A stretch of 64,000 bases of DNA from JBBQED01 sp038320345 (GCA_038320345.1 JBBQED010000002.1:186001-250000); one strand, 5' to 3'. Shown: positions 9,796 through 17,737, numbered from the stretch's first letter. Translations and numbers: made by a program. Notes: generated from the letters alone by a model not told the origin.

Positions 9796-10431
9796 ATGAT
9801 TAACTGGATTACGATCAGTTTACTCTTCTCTGCTTACTTGTTAGGTTCTATTCCATCTGCTGTATGGATTGGAAAATTATTTTACAATGTAGATGTAAGA
9901 GAATACGGCAGTGGAAATGCAGGAGCTACGAATACGTTTCGAGTACTAGGGAAAAATGCAGGAATACCAGTTTTATTGATCGATGTCTTGAAAGGTTTTT
10001 TTGCAGTAAAACTAGTATTCATCACAGGCAAATTCTTACCGGGAACTCAGCAATTTGTAAATTTTGAACTTTCACTTGCTATAGCTGCATTATTAGGACA
10101 TATATTTCCTGTTTTTGCAGGATTCAGAGGAGGAAAAGGTGTTGCCACTTTATTGGGAATTTTAAGCGGAGTTCATCCACAAGCAGCTTTGATATGTGCG
10201 ATTGTTTTCATCCTTACTCTGTTTTTAACTCATTATGTTTCTTTAAGTTCAATGATGTCTGCCTTAACTTTTCCAATAGTCATCATGTTCGTTTATCATG
10301 AAACTATTCCAAGCTTGAATATCTTTGCCATGTTTGTTTGTATATTGGTATTTCTGACACATCAGAAAAATATTGAGCGACTTTTAAAACGCGAAGAAGG
10401 CAAAGTGGCATTTTTAAGTAAGGGAAAGTAA
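9796..10431 (+). CDS. plsY: Acyl-phosphate:glycerol-3-phosphate acyltransferase
   Basis: Integral membrane enzyme that makes lysophosphatidic acid from acyl-phosphate and glycerol-3-phosphate. About 211 residues from the chosen ATG (MINWITISLL). The conserved PlsY loops are present: GSIPSAVWIGKL near the N-terminus, GSGNAGATNTFRVLG, and the glycine-rich FRGGKGVAT motif. Five or so hydrophobic segments alternate with these loops. The promoter box 6 bases upstream supports this start. The 272-base gap after the gene contains no gene or recognisable site. Confidence 0.95.
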   Translation: MINWITISLLFSAYLLGSIPSAVWIGKLFYNVDVREYGSGNAGATNTFRVLGKNAGIPVLLIDVLKGFFAVKLVFITGKFLPGTQQFVNFELSLAIAALLGHIFPVFAGFRGGKGVATLLGILSGVHPQAALICAIVFILTLFLTHYVSLSSMMSALTFPIVIMFVYHETIPSLNIFAMFVCILVFLTHQKNIERLLKREEGKVAFLSKGK

Positions 10432-10703
10432 CCCCAGAAGAAAAGGTAAATCTTCTTTCCTAAGAGTATTTCAAACCTTGAGAAGTATTTTCACGTTACA
10501 TCAAAAGGAAAGTTCAGCAGTCCTGATCAAAAGCAAACAATCCTGTTTAGTATAATTTAAACTACCATCAAAAGCTACCTTGTTTTTAGCATTTTGTAAG
10601 ATTTTTCGAAAATAAGGGTGGAATTTCACAGATAAAATTTCTGTTTCTGTAACTGGGGGCGTAACCAAAGCGTAATAATGGGGCGTTCAAAACTAACAGA
10701 ACA

Positions 10704-12524
10704 ATGAAGAATAAGATTTTATCACTGGCGATCCTGATCACATCATTAACCATCTGGTCATCCCAAGTGTTTGGAGGGGCGGAATCAGAAAACCAAAGAG
10801 CCAAAGCTGCAGAAAAATTATTTATTGCTAAACAGTATGAAAAAGCAGCACCCTTGTATGCTCAGCTGATCAGTAGTAATCCCAAGAATTTTAAATACAA
10901 CTACTATTATGGTATTTGTCTTTTGATCAGCGGAAAAGATAAATCGATGGCACTTCCGTATATGGAAGCCGCGATGCAAAATCCAAAGACTCCAGAAGAT
11001 ATTTACTATTATATGGGGCGTGCCTTACATTTCAATTATCGTTTCGATGAAGCTTTGCGTTCTTTTACTGAATTCAATTCCATCATTGGTGCAAAAAATT
11101 CTGCGAAATGGTCGACACCTCAATTAATGGAAATGTGTAATAATGCAAAAGCAATTTTAGATTCTTCTAAGTGTGCAAGCATTCAAGAAAAAACTGAAAC
11201 GGCAAGCGGAAGTTTTTACAGCCATTATGAGTTTACTACGCCCAACGGAAAATTACTGAGTATGCCGGATGAATTGATAGATAACTCCAAAAGCGATAAG
11301 GATGAAAGTCCGATGGTATTCTTAAGTGGAAATGGACGAGTGATGTATTATTCTGCTGCAAGTGATGAAACCAATAGTCGCGACATATTCCGCATGGAAA
11401 AAGATCTTGATGGTAACTGGGGAACTGCTGTTCGATTGGATCGTATGGTAAATACTCCACAAGATGAATTATTCCCAACTTGTAATGCTGATGGACGCAT
11501 ATTATATTTCAGTTCACGAGGTCATAAAAGTACTGGTGGTTTTGATATTTTCAAAGCTTACTATAATACGGTATCTAAAACATGGACTAATCCTGAGAAC
11601 ATGGGCTCACCATACAATTCTCCGGATGATGATTTCTGTTTTGTAGCTTCAACCAACGAACAAACTGCTTATTTTACGAGTCAGCGTGAAACTGGACCAG
11701 GAAGTATGACTGTTTACAAAGTACCTTACTCTAACAGAGAAGAACTTCCCATTGCGCTCAATGGAAAATTCAATTGTATCGGACAACCGGATATGAAAGA
11801 AATTCACTTAACAATTACGCGAGATGGTGAACAAAATATTGTAGCGGATATCACTACTGATAAAGTAACTGGTGCTTATGCATTAGAATTACCAGGATCA
11901 GGATTGTATTCTTTCAAAGTAGAAGCGCCAGGATTTCAACCTCATATTTCAGAAGTACGTTTTGGTGAATTCAGCGATAATATATATGTACAAGATATTT
12001 TCTTGAGCAGAAGTATTAATGGAATGGAAGATCTTGCGATCAGCAATCGTCGATTAACAGAATCTGGATTAGTAGATGAATCATTAACCGCTGATGTTGA
12101 TGAAAATGGTAATACTGCCATTGGAATGACAGCTCATGATGTTTCTCCCGCTGATGCTGCTGTGGCAGCGCTGAGTGGTAAAACATTACCTATTACAAAT
12201 CCAGGATCAACTCCTACTGATCAAGTAAAAGTTCCAGCACTCACTGATATTACTTTTAAAGTGCAGATCGGAGCTTTTAGAAAGAACAAACGTGAAATTG
12301 TTCAAGCACGATTAGAAAAGAAAACAGATAAAACGATGCTTAGTTCATACGATGATCTTACTTGGTTGAGGTTCTTCATGGGTAATGAGCATACTGCATC
12401 TTCCGCAAGAAATCTGAAAAGCACATTGACGAGTGCAGGTTTTGAAGATGCTTTCTTAGTTGCTTTTAGAAATGGCAAGCCGATGAATCTTTCTGAAGCC
12501 ATGAAACTGACCAAGAAGAAGTAA
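10704..12524 (+). CDS. PorE-like envelope protein: TPR, PD40 propeller, CRD, SPOR-like end
   Basis: 606 residues. A signal peptide (residues 1-24) is followed by TPR-like helices (about 30-150), WD40-like PD40 blades with typical DGRILYFSSRGHKSTGGFDI wording (about 200-340), a carboxypeptidase-regulatory-like beta sandwich (about 350-435), a linker, and a C-terminal region starting TFKVQIGAFRKNK (about 516-600) that resembles a SPOR peptidoglycan-binding domain. TPR-PD40-CRD is the order of the type-IX secretion component PorE, which normally ends in an OmpA-type peptidoglycan domain. Here a different wall-binding domain appears to take its place. A T9SS or envelope-anchoring role is inferred. 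A strong terminator follows. Confidence 0.75.
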   Translation: MKNKILSLAILITSLTIWSSQVFGGAESENQRAKAAEKLFIAKQYEKAAPLYAQLISSNPKNFKYNYYYGICLLISGKDKSMALPYMEAAMQNPKTPEDIYYYMGRALHFNYRFDEALRSFTEFNSIIGAKNSAKWSTPQLMEMCNNAKAILDSSKCASIQEKTETASGSFYSHYEFTTPNGKLLSMPDELIDNSKSDKDESPMVFLSGNGRVMYYSAASDETNSRDIFRMEKDLDGNWGTAVRLDRMVNTPQDELFPTCNADGRILYFSSRGHKSTGGFDIFKAYYNTVSKTWTNPENMGSPYNSPDDDFCFVASTNEQTAYFTSQRETGPGSMTVYKVPYSNREELPIALNGKFNCIGQPDMKEIHLTITRDGEQNIVADITTDKVTGAYALELPGSGLYSFKVEAPGFQPHISEVRFGEFSDNIYVQDIFLSRSINGMEDLAISNRRLTESGLVDESLTADVDENGNTAIGMTAHDVSPADAAVAALSGKTLPITNPGSTPTDQVKVPALTDITFKVQIGAFRKNKREIVQARLEKKTDKTMLSSYDDLTWLRFFMGNEHTASSARNLKSTLTSAGFEDAFLVAFRNGKPMNLSEAMKLTKKK

Positions 12525-12541
12525 TACTAAATTGATAGACT

Positions 12542-12575
12542 AAAAAGGTTGCCATTGCAGGCAACCTTTTTTTTT
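12542..12575 (+). terminator. Rho-independent terminator after the PorE-like gene
   Basis: AAAAAGGTTGCC, loop ATTGCA, GGCAACC, then a run of nine T. The stem is perfect. Confidence 0.85.
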
Positions 12576-12690
12576 CATTATTCCAATTCGCATTTAGGAA
12601 AGATGAGCGAAATCTAAGTAGATTTTTCACGATTTATCCATTGTTTTTCAATCATTTACAATTAAATGCGAAAAGGTAGGTTGAAAGCCG

Positions 12691-12698
12691 TATTTTTG
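12691..12698 (+). promoter_or_regulatory. Bacteroidota -7 box (TATTTTTG) of clpS
   Basis: TAnnTTTG match located 20 bases before the clpS ATG. No convincing -33 TTTG is visible. Confidence 0.45.
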
Positions 12699-12718
12699 CA
12701 CCTCTGGAACTCAATAGC

Positions 12719-13000
12719 ATGCAAACTCCTTATCAACCTTATGAACACGAGGACCTACTTCTTGAAGAAGAAGTAAAAAAGGATAATAACCTTGTGCTTT
12801 ACAATGACGATGTAAATACATTCGATTGGGTTATAGAATCACTCATTAAAGTATGTAAACATCAACCTGAACAAGCTGAACAATGCTCTTATATCATTCA
12901 TTATAATGGGAAGTGTGCAGTAAAAGAAGGAAGCTTTGATCATCTACGTCCTTTGTGTGAAGCCTTACTCGATCGCGGGTTAAGCGCCTCCATTGAATAA
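12719..13000 (+). CDS. clpS: ClpS, N-end-rule adaptor of the ClpAP-type protease
   Basis: 93-residue adaptor that delivers N-degron substrates to a Clp AAA unfoldase. The core reads NNLVLYNDDVNTFDWVIESL, the diagnostic ClpS NDD motif, with a later acidic region and LDRGLSASIE at the end. The N-terminal extension of about 20 acidic residues fits the flexible ClpS tail. The M48 lipoprotein gene starts 20 bases downstream. No Clp unfoldase gene is nearby. Confidence 0.93.
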   Translation: MQTPYQPYEHEDLLLEEEVKKDNNLVLYNDDVNTFDWVIESLIKVCKHQPEQAEQCSYIIHYNGKCAVKEGSFDHLRPLCEALLDRGLSASIE

Positions 13001-13020
13001 TTTTCAATTTTAAAATTCTT

Positions 13021-13830
13021 ATGAAAATTTCTGTCTTTACAAGTCGGGTTTTACTCGTATTGGTATTTATTTGTTCTTGTAGCAAAGTACCCTATACAAA
13101 TCGCAAACAAGTTAGTTTGATACCCGAAAGCGAATTGGTATCATTAAGCCTAACTGAATACAAGAGTTTTCTCTCTAAAAACCCTCCTGTTGCAGTTGGC
13201 AATCCGGATGCAAACATGGTAAAAAGAGTGGGAAGTAAAATTCAAGCTGCGGTAGTAAAATTTCTTACCCAAAAAAAACTTAGTGACCGTATTCAGGGTT
13301 ATAAATGGGAGTTTAATCTGGTTGATGATAAAACAGTGAACGCATGGTGTATGCCAGGTGGAAAAGTAGTGGTGTATTCCGGTTTACTAGCTGTTACACA
13401 AAATGAAACTGCACTCGCAATTGTTATGGGTCATGAAATTGCTCATGCTGTTGCTCGACACGGAAACGAAAGAATGAGTCAGCAGATGGTGACTCAGTTA
13501 GGTGGAACCGCCTTATCTGTAGCCTTACAAAATAAAAGTGCCGAAACACAGGCAATATTTAATACAGCGTATGGAGTTGGTTCTACTGTAGGACTGATCC
13601 TCCCTTACTCTCGTTTACATGAATCGGAAGCAGATAAATTAGGACTTGTTTTTGCGGCTATGGCGGGCTATGACCCACGCGAAGCCCCAAAATTCTGGAA
13701 GCGGATGGCACAATCTGGGGGATCGAAACCACCTGAAATACTTAGTACGCACCCTAGTGATGAAAAACGAGTGGCCGACTTGAATAAGTTCATGCCGGAA
13801 GCTTTAAAATATTATAAGCCGAACTCCTGA
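13021..13830 (+). CDS. M48-family metallopeptidase lipoprotein
   Basis: Zinc endopeptidase of the HtpX/Oma1/BepA-like M48 family, 269 residues. The N-terminus is a lipoprotein-type signal with cysteines at residues 18 and 20. The zinc motif HEIAH is at 138-142 and the third ligand lies in HESEADKLG (E203). SLIPESEL near the N-terminus and LSTHPSDEKRV near the C-terminus are typical of the small lipoprotein M48 group in Bacteroidota. A role in outer-membrane protein quality control is the usual inference for this group. Confidence 0.88.
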   Translation: MKISVFTSRVLLVLVFICSCSKVPYTNRKQVSLIPESELVSLSLTEYKSFLSKNPPVAVGNPDANMVKRVGSKIQAAVVKFLTQKKLSDRIQGYKWEFNLVDDKTVNAWCMPGGKVVVYSGLLAVTQNETALAIVMGHEIAHAVARHGNERMSQQMVTQLGGTALSVALQNKSAETQAIFNTAYGVGSTVGLILPYSRLHESEADKLGLVFAAMAGYDPREAPKFWKRMAQSGGSKPPEILSTHPSDEKRVADLNKFMPEALKYYKPNS

Positions 13831-13864
13831 TTTGCCTAGGAGATCAGGGCATACAAAAGTTTAA

Positions 13865-13872
13865 TAATTTTG
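13865..13872 (+). promoter_or_regulatory. Bacteroidota -7 box (TAATTTTG) before a lipoprotein gene
   Basis: Exact TAnnTTTG, 26 bases before the ATG at 13899. Confidence 0.4.
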
Positions 13873-13898
13873 TTCACTAACCTATCAACCTATCTCCT

Positions 13899-14363
13899 AT
13901 GAAAATTCATTTTAAGAAAATCCTCTCCTTGCTTGCAATTGCAGGATTTTTATTTTTTGTAACGGCATGTCAGAAAGATGCTCAAAAAAGTATCAAGGAT
14001 AAATTAGAGGAAGGAGACTGGTCGATAATCAGTAGTAAAGTTGCTCCAGGTTTTTTTAATGGTACAGATACGATTACTGATCTGTATGCAATCATGGATG
14101 ATTGTGAAAAGGATAATATTCTAAGATTCTTCGAAAATAATATTGTATCTATTGATGAAGGTGCCACAAAGTGTGATTCACTCGACCCTCAAGGGATCAA
14201 TGGAACCTGGGCATTTATTGAAGACAATACAAAAATTGTTTATGATGCCGACACCTTTAATCTGATCGAAGTCACCAGCGATAAACTAACCTTTAGTTTT
14301 TCGAATTACGATGATTCCACAACGGTAAGGACGGTCACCAATATTTATAATAACATTAAATAA
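13899..14363 (+). CDS. Small lipocalin-like lipoprotein, unknown
   Basis: 154 residues with a lipoprotein signal peptide (IAGFLFFVTAC, lipid cysteine at residue 24). The mature part contains LEEGDWSIISSKV, a central GTWAFIEDNTKIVYD and SDKLTFSFSNYDDST. This wording is common in small Bacteroidota lipoproteins with a lipocalin-like beta barrel. Function is unknown. It has its own promoter box and no operon partner. Confidence 0.75.
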   Translation: MKIHFKKILSLLAIAGFLFFVTACQKDAQKSIKDKLEEGDWSIISSKVAPGFFNGTDTITDLYAIMDDCEKDNILRFFENNIVSIDEGATKCDSLDPQGINGTWAFIEDNTKIVYDADTFNLIEVTSDKLTFSFSNYDDSTTVRTVTNIYNNIK

Positions 14364-14423
14364 ACTTCTGAAAAGAGTTTTTACTTTATTTCAGAAAAAC
14401 CTATTCCTGCATCCTGTCTTCAC

Positions 14424-14431
14424 TAGCTTTG
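14424..14431 (+). promoter_or_regulatory. Bacteroidota -7 box (TAGCTTTG) of nfeD-floA
   Basis: TAnnTTTG match ending only 4 bases before the ATG of the NfeD gene, implying a leaderless transcript. Confidence 0.5.
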
Positions 14432-14435
14432 TAAT

Positions 14436-14906
14436 ATGTCCATTATATTTATTTTTATACTCATCACATTCGGGATAACGCTCGTCATTCTGGAAATTTT
14501 CTTGGTTCCAGGATTGATCGTAGGAATTGCCGGGGGATTATTTATGATGATGGGTATTCTATGGACTTGGCAGATATATGGCCAAACCATCGGCATGATC
14601 GTAGGATTTAGCAGTATTGCCCTTTGTTTAGCAACTGTATATATCGCCTTAAAAACCGGATTTTGGAAAAAATTCAGTTTGAATACGCAGTTAGATGGAA
14701 AGATGAATGTCATTGAGGCTGGATCAGTAAATGTTGGGGATACTGGAAACGCAATTTCCAGCTTACGCCCAATGGGTACAGTGAGAGTAAACGGAATAAA
14801 ATTCGAAGCCAGCACGGAAGGACAAATGATCCCTCCTAATTTTCCGATTATCGTAAGTAGTGTTGAGTCTGGAAAGATTATCGTTCGACCAATTGTGACA
14901 GAATAA
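14436..14906 (+). CDS. NfeD-like membrane protein
   Basis: 156 residues. Two or three N-terminal helices (IIFIFILITFGITLVILEIF, VPGLIVGIAGGLFMMMGILW and a third) are followed by a soluble OB-fold-like C-terminal domain (GNAISSLRPMGTVRVNGIKF, GKIIVRPIV). That ending is the NfeD C-terminal domain. NfeD proteins accompany flotillin-like proteins and FloA follows 30 bases downstream, so the pair probably acts in membrane microdomain organisation. Confidence 0.85.
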   Translation: MSIIFIFILITFGITLVILEIFLVPGLIVGIAGGLFMMMGILWTWQIYGQTIGMIVGFSSIALCLATVYIALKTGFWKKFSLNTQLDGKMNVIEAGSVNVGDTGNAISSLRPMGTVRVNGIKFEASTEGQMIPPNFPIIVSSVESGKIIVRPIVTE

Positions 14907-14936
14907 TATTTAGATGCCTACTAAAAAATAAAATTT

Positions 14937-15926
14937 ATGCAACTCTCATTTCTTGTATTAACGGTTATCGGTGCGTTACTTTTCATTTTTTTCTTTCTCT
15001 ATTTCGTTCCTGTCAATCTGTGGATCACTGCAGTATTCTCGAATGTAAAAATCAGTATTATGAATCTGGTTTTAATGAGACTTAGAAAAGTACCACCTTC
15101 TATAATTGTGAATGCGATGATAAACTCTACTAAAGCAGGGTTAAATCTCACCACTAACGAAATTGAGACTCACTATTTAGCAGGAGGTAATGTCAACAAT
15201 GTGATCAGAGCTTTAATTTCTGCAGATAAAGCAAATATTCCTTTAACATTTAAAATGGCAACTGCCATAGACCTTGCCGGCCGAGATGTATCTGATGCGG
15301 TACAACTTTCTGTGAATCCGAGAGTGATTGACACCCCTCCTGTTTCTGCTGTAGCGAAAAATGGTATTCAGCTCATCGTTCGGGCACGCGTTACCGTTAG
15401 AGCGAATATCAATCAGCTAGTAGGTGGTGCGGGAGAAGAAACTATCCTTGCCCGCGTGGGAGAAGGAATTGTGACCACCATTGGTTCTGCGCAGGACCAT
15501 AAATCGGTGCTAGAGAATCCAGATCAGATTTCTAAAACAGTATTAAACAAAGGACTCGATGCCGGTACTGCATTTGAAATCTTATCGATCGACATTGCTG
15601 ATATTGACGTTGCGGAAAATATTGGCGCTAAACTTCAAGCCGAACAAGCGGGTGCCGATTTAAAAGTGGCACAGGCAAAAGCTGAAGAACGCAGAGCGAT
15701 GGCAGTTGCCTATGAGCAAGAGATGCGTGCTAAAGCACAAGAAGCCCGAGCTAAGGTTATTGAAGCAGAAGCTCAGATTCCGATGGCAATGGCTGAAGCA
15801 TTCCGCAGCGGCAACCTTGGTATTATGGATTACTATAAAATGCAAAACATTCAGGCTGATACAAGTATGCGTGATTCGATCTCTAAACCAGGAGGAACAC
15901 AGACTGGAAATGCCGATAAAAAATAA
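14937..15926 (+). CDS. floA: Flotillin-like protein FloA
   Basis: 329-residue SPFH/band-7-type scaffold protein. It has one N-terminal membrane segment (IGALLFIFFFLYFVPVNLWITA), then the SPFH core with RARVTVRANINQLVGGAGEE, and a long alanine-glutamate-rich coiled coil (about residues 225-290). The sequence fits the FloA/YqfA (UPF0365) group rather than eukaryote-like flotillins. It is coupled with the NfeD gene upstream. tRNA-Arg follows 60 bases downstream with its own promoter. Confidence 0.93.
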   Translation: MQLSFLVLTVIGALLFIFFFLYFVPVNLWITAVFSNVKISIMNLVLMRLRKVPPSIIVNAMINSTKAGLNLTTNEIETHYLAGGNVNNVIRALISADKANIPLTFKMATAIDLAGRDVSDAVQLSVNPRVIDTPPVSAVAKNGIQLIVRARVTVRANINQLVGGAGEETILARVGEGIVTTIGSAQDHKSVLENPDQISKTVLNKGLDAGTAFEILSIDIADIDVAENIGAKLQAEQAGADLKVAQAKAEERRAMAVAYEQEMRAKAQEARAKVIEAEAQIPMAMAEAFRSGNLGIMDYYKMQNIQADTSMRDSISKPGGTQTGNADKK

Positions 15927-15940
15927 TACCCTGTCAAAGC

Positions 15941-15970
15941 TTGGTATTCATAGAAGAATCACTAAATTTG
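15941..15970 (+). promoter_or_regulatory. Promoter of tRNA-Arg: TTGG plus TAAATTTG
   Basis: TTGG at 15941-15944 as -33 element and TAAATTTG at 15963-15970 as -7 element, 18 bases apart. The predicted start is 10-16 bases before the mature tRNA. Confidence 0.65.
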
Positions 15971-15986
15971 CAGCCTTATAAAAAAC

Positions 15987-16060
15987 GGTTTCGTAGCTCA
16001 ACTGAATAGAGCATCTGACTACGGATCAGAAGGTTAGGGGTTTGAATCCCTTCGAGACCA
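15987..16060 (+). tRNA. tRNA-Arg, anticodon ACG
   Basis: A 74-nt cloverleaf. The acceptor stem GGTTTCG pairs with CGAGACC (one G-T pair), the D-arm is TAGCTCAACTGAATAGAGC, and the anticodon stem TCTGA/TCAGA carries loop CTACGGA with anticodon ACG. The T-arm has GGG TTTGAAT CCC. The discriminator base is A and no CCA is encoded. Its 3' end is duplicated twice downstream, marking it as the founding site of the repeat array. Confidence 0.95.
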
Positions 16061-16077
16061 CTAGTAAGACCAAGTTT

Positions 16078-16108
16078 GAGCCACCTTTTTAGGTGGCTCT
16101 TCTTATTT
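16078..16108 (+). terminator. Terminator of tRNA-Arg
   Basis: GAGCCACCT, loop TTTT, AGGTGGCTC, then TTCTTATTT. An identical hairpin is duplicated at 16244-16265 by the tandem repeat. Confidence 0.75.
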
Positions 16109-16173
16109 AAGACAGCTTTTGCAAGCTTGCTTGAACAAAAGCAGGCTTAAATAAGAAAGAGTTGCGCAGCGAC

Positions 16174-16243
16174 AAACTTGGTCTTGCAAACGGGTAAGAA
16201 GCGGATCTACCATCCCTTCGAGACCACTAGTAAGACCAAGTTT
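16174..16243 (+). repeat. tRNA-derived repeat, copy 1, enclosed by a 14-bp stem
   Basis: A 48-base core at 16191-16238 is identical to 17685-17732. Its last 27 bases equal the tRNA-Arg 3' end and flank (16046-16072). Flanking arms AAACTTGGTCTTGC (16174-16187) and GTAAGACCAAGTTT (16230-16243) can pair over all 14 positions with one G-T pair. Confidence 0.85.
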
Positions 16244-16540
16244 GAGCCACCTTTTTAGGTGGCTCTTCTTATTTTAGACAGCTTTTGCAAGCTTGCTTGA
16301 ACAAAATGAAAAATATGGGTCTAGGATATTTTTGGTAATTAGACTACGTTTTGAAGTTATTGAAATTGCGGAAAAAAGAACTGAAATAAACCATTTTATT
16401 AATTTTGACTTAACACCTTATGAAAAGCAGAAAATTTAAATAAGAAGTGTTCTCAACTTACAAATAAGACTTTTACAAGGTAGAAAATCCTTTTACTTGC
16501 TCTGAATGATTTTTTATCGGACATTTGACTTACTAACCTT

Positions 16541-16553
16541 TATATATATATAT
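16541..16553 (+). repeat. TA dinucleotide run directly before the nuclease gene
   Basis: Six and a half TA repeats ending 2 bases before the ATG at 16556. A TTTG at 16524-16527 could be a -33 element, which would place this run at the -7 position, so its length would affect promoter spacing. Confidence 0.6.
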
Positions 16554-16555
16554 CA

Positions 16556-17629
16556 ATGGAATTCAAAGACCAGATCAAAATACTTGGTGACCGTGTAGGA
16601 AAACTGAAAGATAGCATCCAGACAGAGGAAGCAACAAAGAATGCCTTTATAATGCCATTTATTCAAACCTTAGGGTATGATGTTTTTAACCCAACTGAGG
16701 TAGTTCCAGAATTTATATCTGACATTGGCATTAAAAAAGGAGAAAAAATTGACTATGCCATTTTTAAAGATGGTCAACCTACTATTTTAATTGAGTGTAA
16801 ACACCACGCTCAGAATTTAGATTTACATGATGGTCAACTATTGAGGTATTTCCATGTAAGTAAGGCGAAATTCGCTTTGTTGACCAATGGTATAATTTAT
16901 AAATTCTATACTGATTTAGTGGAAAAGAACAGAATGGATGAAAAACCATTCTTGGAATTCAACATTTGTACAATCAGAGAGAATCAAATAGAAGAAGTAA
17001 AGAAATTCCATAAAAGTTATTTTGATGTAAATTCAATTACCTTGACCGCATCGGATTTAAAATATACTGGTGAATTAAAGAATTTGATTAGTGCGGAATT
17101 TGCAAACCCTTCAGAATTTTTTATCAAACACTTAACTAAACAAGTGTATTCAGGGGTAATTACAGCAAAGATTTTTGAACAGTTTACTATACTCACAAAA
17201 AACTCAATCAGTCAATATGTAAGTGATATTATTACTGATAGATTGAAATCAGCACTTGTAAAGGAACAAGAAAAGCAATTAAAAACTCCTGAACAAATTA
17301 TTACAGAAAATAAAGAACCTGTAACAAAAATTAATACCACTGTTGAAGAATTGGAGAGTTTTTATATTATAAAATCTATTCTGAGAAAGAAAATAGCAGT
17401 TAACCGTGTGTTCTACCGCGATGCTCAATCTTATTTCGCTATCCTTTTGGATGATAATAATAGGAGAGGAATTTGCAGAATATATTTAAATGGTGGTAAG
17501 AAATGTATAGGAGTGTTTGATGAGGCAAAAATGGAAATTAAGCATGAAATAGAAACCATCGATGATATTTACAAACATGCTGATATGATTCTCAATACAG
17601 TGGACACGTATGTAAAAGAAACTGTTTGA
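16556..17629 (+). CDS. Stand-alone HSDR_N (type I restriction R-subunit-like) nuclease protein
   Basis: 357 residues. Residues about 1-150 resemble the N-terminal nuclease domain of type I restriction R subunits: a PD-(D/E)XK core with D66 in KIDYAIF and ECK at 80-82 in ILIECKHH, plus the QLLRYF motif at 94-99. There is no helicase. The C-terminal part (about 265-357, beginning ESFYIIKSILRKK) is a separate small alpha/beta region also seen in stand-alone proteins of this type. No methylase or specificity subunit is adjacent, so it is not a complete restriction system. A defence or mobile-element role is inferred from family and from its position within tRNA repeats. Confidence 0.85.
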   Translation: MEFKDQIKILGDRVGKLKDSIQTEEATKNAFIMPFIQTLGYDVFNPTEVVPEFISDIGIKKGEKIDYAIFKDGQPTILIECKHHAQNLDLHDGQLLRYFHVSKAKFALLTNGIIYKFYTDLVEKNRMDEKPFLEFNICTIRENQIEEVKKFHKSYFDVNSITLTASDLKYTGELKNLISAEFANPSEFFIKHLTKQVYSGVITAKIFEQFTILTKNSISQYVSDIITDRLKSALVKEQEKQLKTPEQIITENKEPVTKINTTVEELESFYIIKSILRKKIAVNRVFYRDAQSYFAILLDDNNRRGICRIYLNGGKKCIGVFDEAKMEIKHEIETIDDIYKHADMILNTVDTYVKETV

Positions 17630-17666
17630 AGAATTTATCCATACAATATAAACGTCGATTTAATTC

Positions 17667-17737
17667 AATTCTGGTTTTGCAACTCGGGTAAGAAGCGGAT
17701 CTACCATCCCTTCGAGACCACTAGTAAGACCAGAATT
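17667..17737 (+). repeat. tRNA-derived repeat, copy 2, enclosed by a covarying 14-bp stem
   Basis: Same 48-base core as copy 1. Its arms AATTCTGGTTTTGC (17667-17680) and GTAAGACCAGAATT (17724-17737) pair over 14 positions with two G-T pairs. Relative to copy 1, three positions changed in the left arm and the three partner positions changed in the right arm, so pairing is kept. Confidence 0.85.

Larger units (their letters stand above)
16046..16306 (+). repeat. Tandem duplication of the tRNA-Arg 3' end and its terminator region
   Basis: Positions 16046-16140 (end of the tRNA plus 80 bases downstream) reappear at 16212-16306, an offset of 166 bases, with essentially one difference. Between the copies, 16137-16186 is an inverted partial copy of 16064-16120. 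The outer arms pair, but the inner GAGCCACC hairpin is replaced by a GTTGC/GCGAC hairpin. The stretch 16073-16555 contains no gene; it holds these repeats, the terminator copies and the promoter region of the nuclease gene. Confidence 0.9.
16212..17732 (+). mobile_element. Candidate tRNA-Arg-linked cassette carrying a single nuclease gene
   Basis: The unit is bounded on both sides by the 27-base tRNA-Arg 3'-end sequence (16212-16238 and 17706-17732), the arrangement left by site-specific insertion at a tRNA gene. About 1.5 kb from repeat to repeat, it holds one complete gene (HSDR_N nuclease) and no integrase, transposase or replication gene. A shorter empty unit of 166 bases (16046-16211) lies between it and the tRNA. 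Mobility is inferred from the boundaries; no mobilising gene is seen. Confidence 0.6.

Noticed and set aside
10432..10703. Possible small gene or RNA between plsY and the PorE-like gene
   Set aside because: No open frame with a start signal and no stable hairpin that I could support.
16556..17629. Complete type I restriction-modification system
   Set aside because: No helicase region, methylase (HsdM) or specificity subunit (HsdS) is present next to the HSDR_N protein.
16046..17737. Interpretation of the tRNA repeats as a CRISPR array
   Set aside because: Only two full core copies, unequal spacing of 1494 bases, and no cas genes.
16046..17737. Interpretation as a classical integron or a retron
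   Set aside because: No integron integrase or reverse transcriptase is in the window, and the conserved part is the core rather than the outer ends as in attC. The folded-site idea is kept only as a hypothesis.
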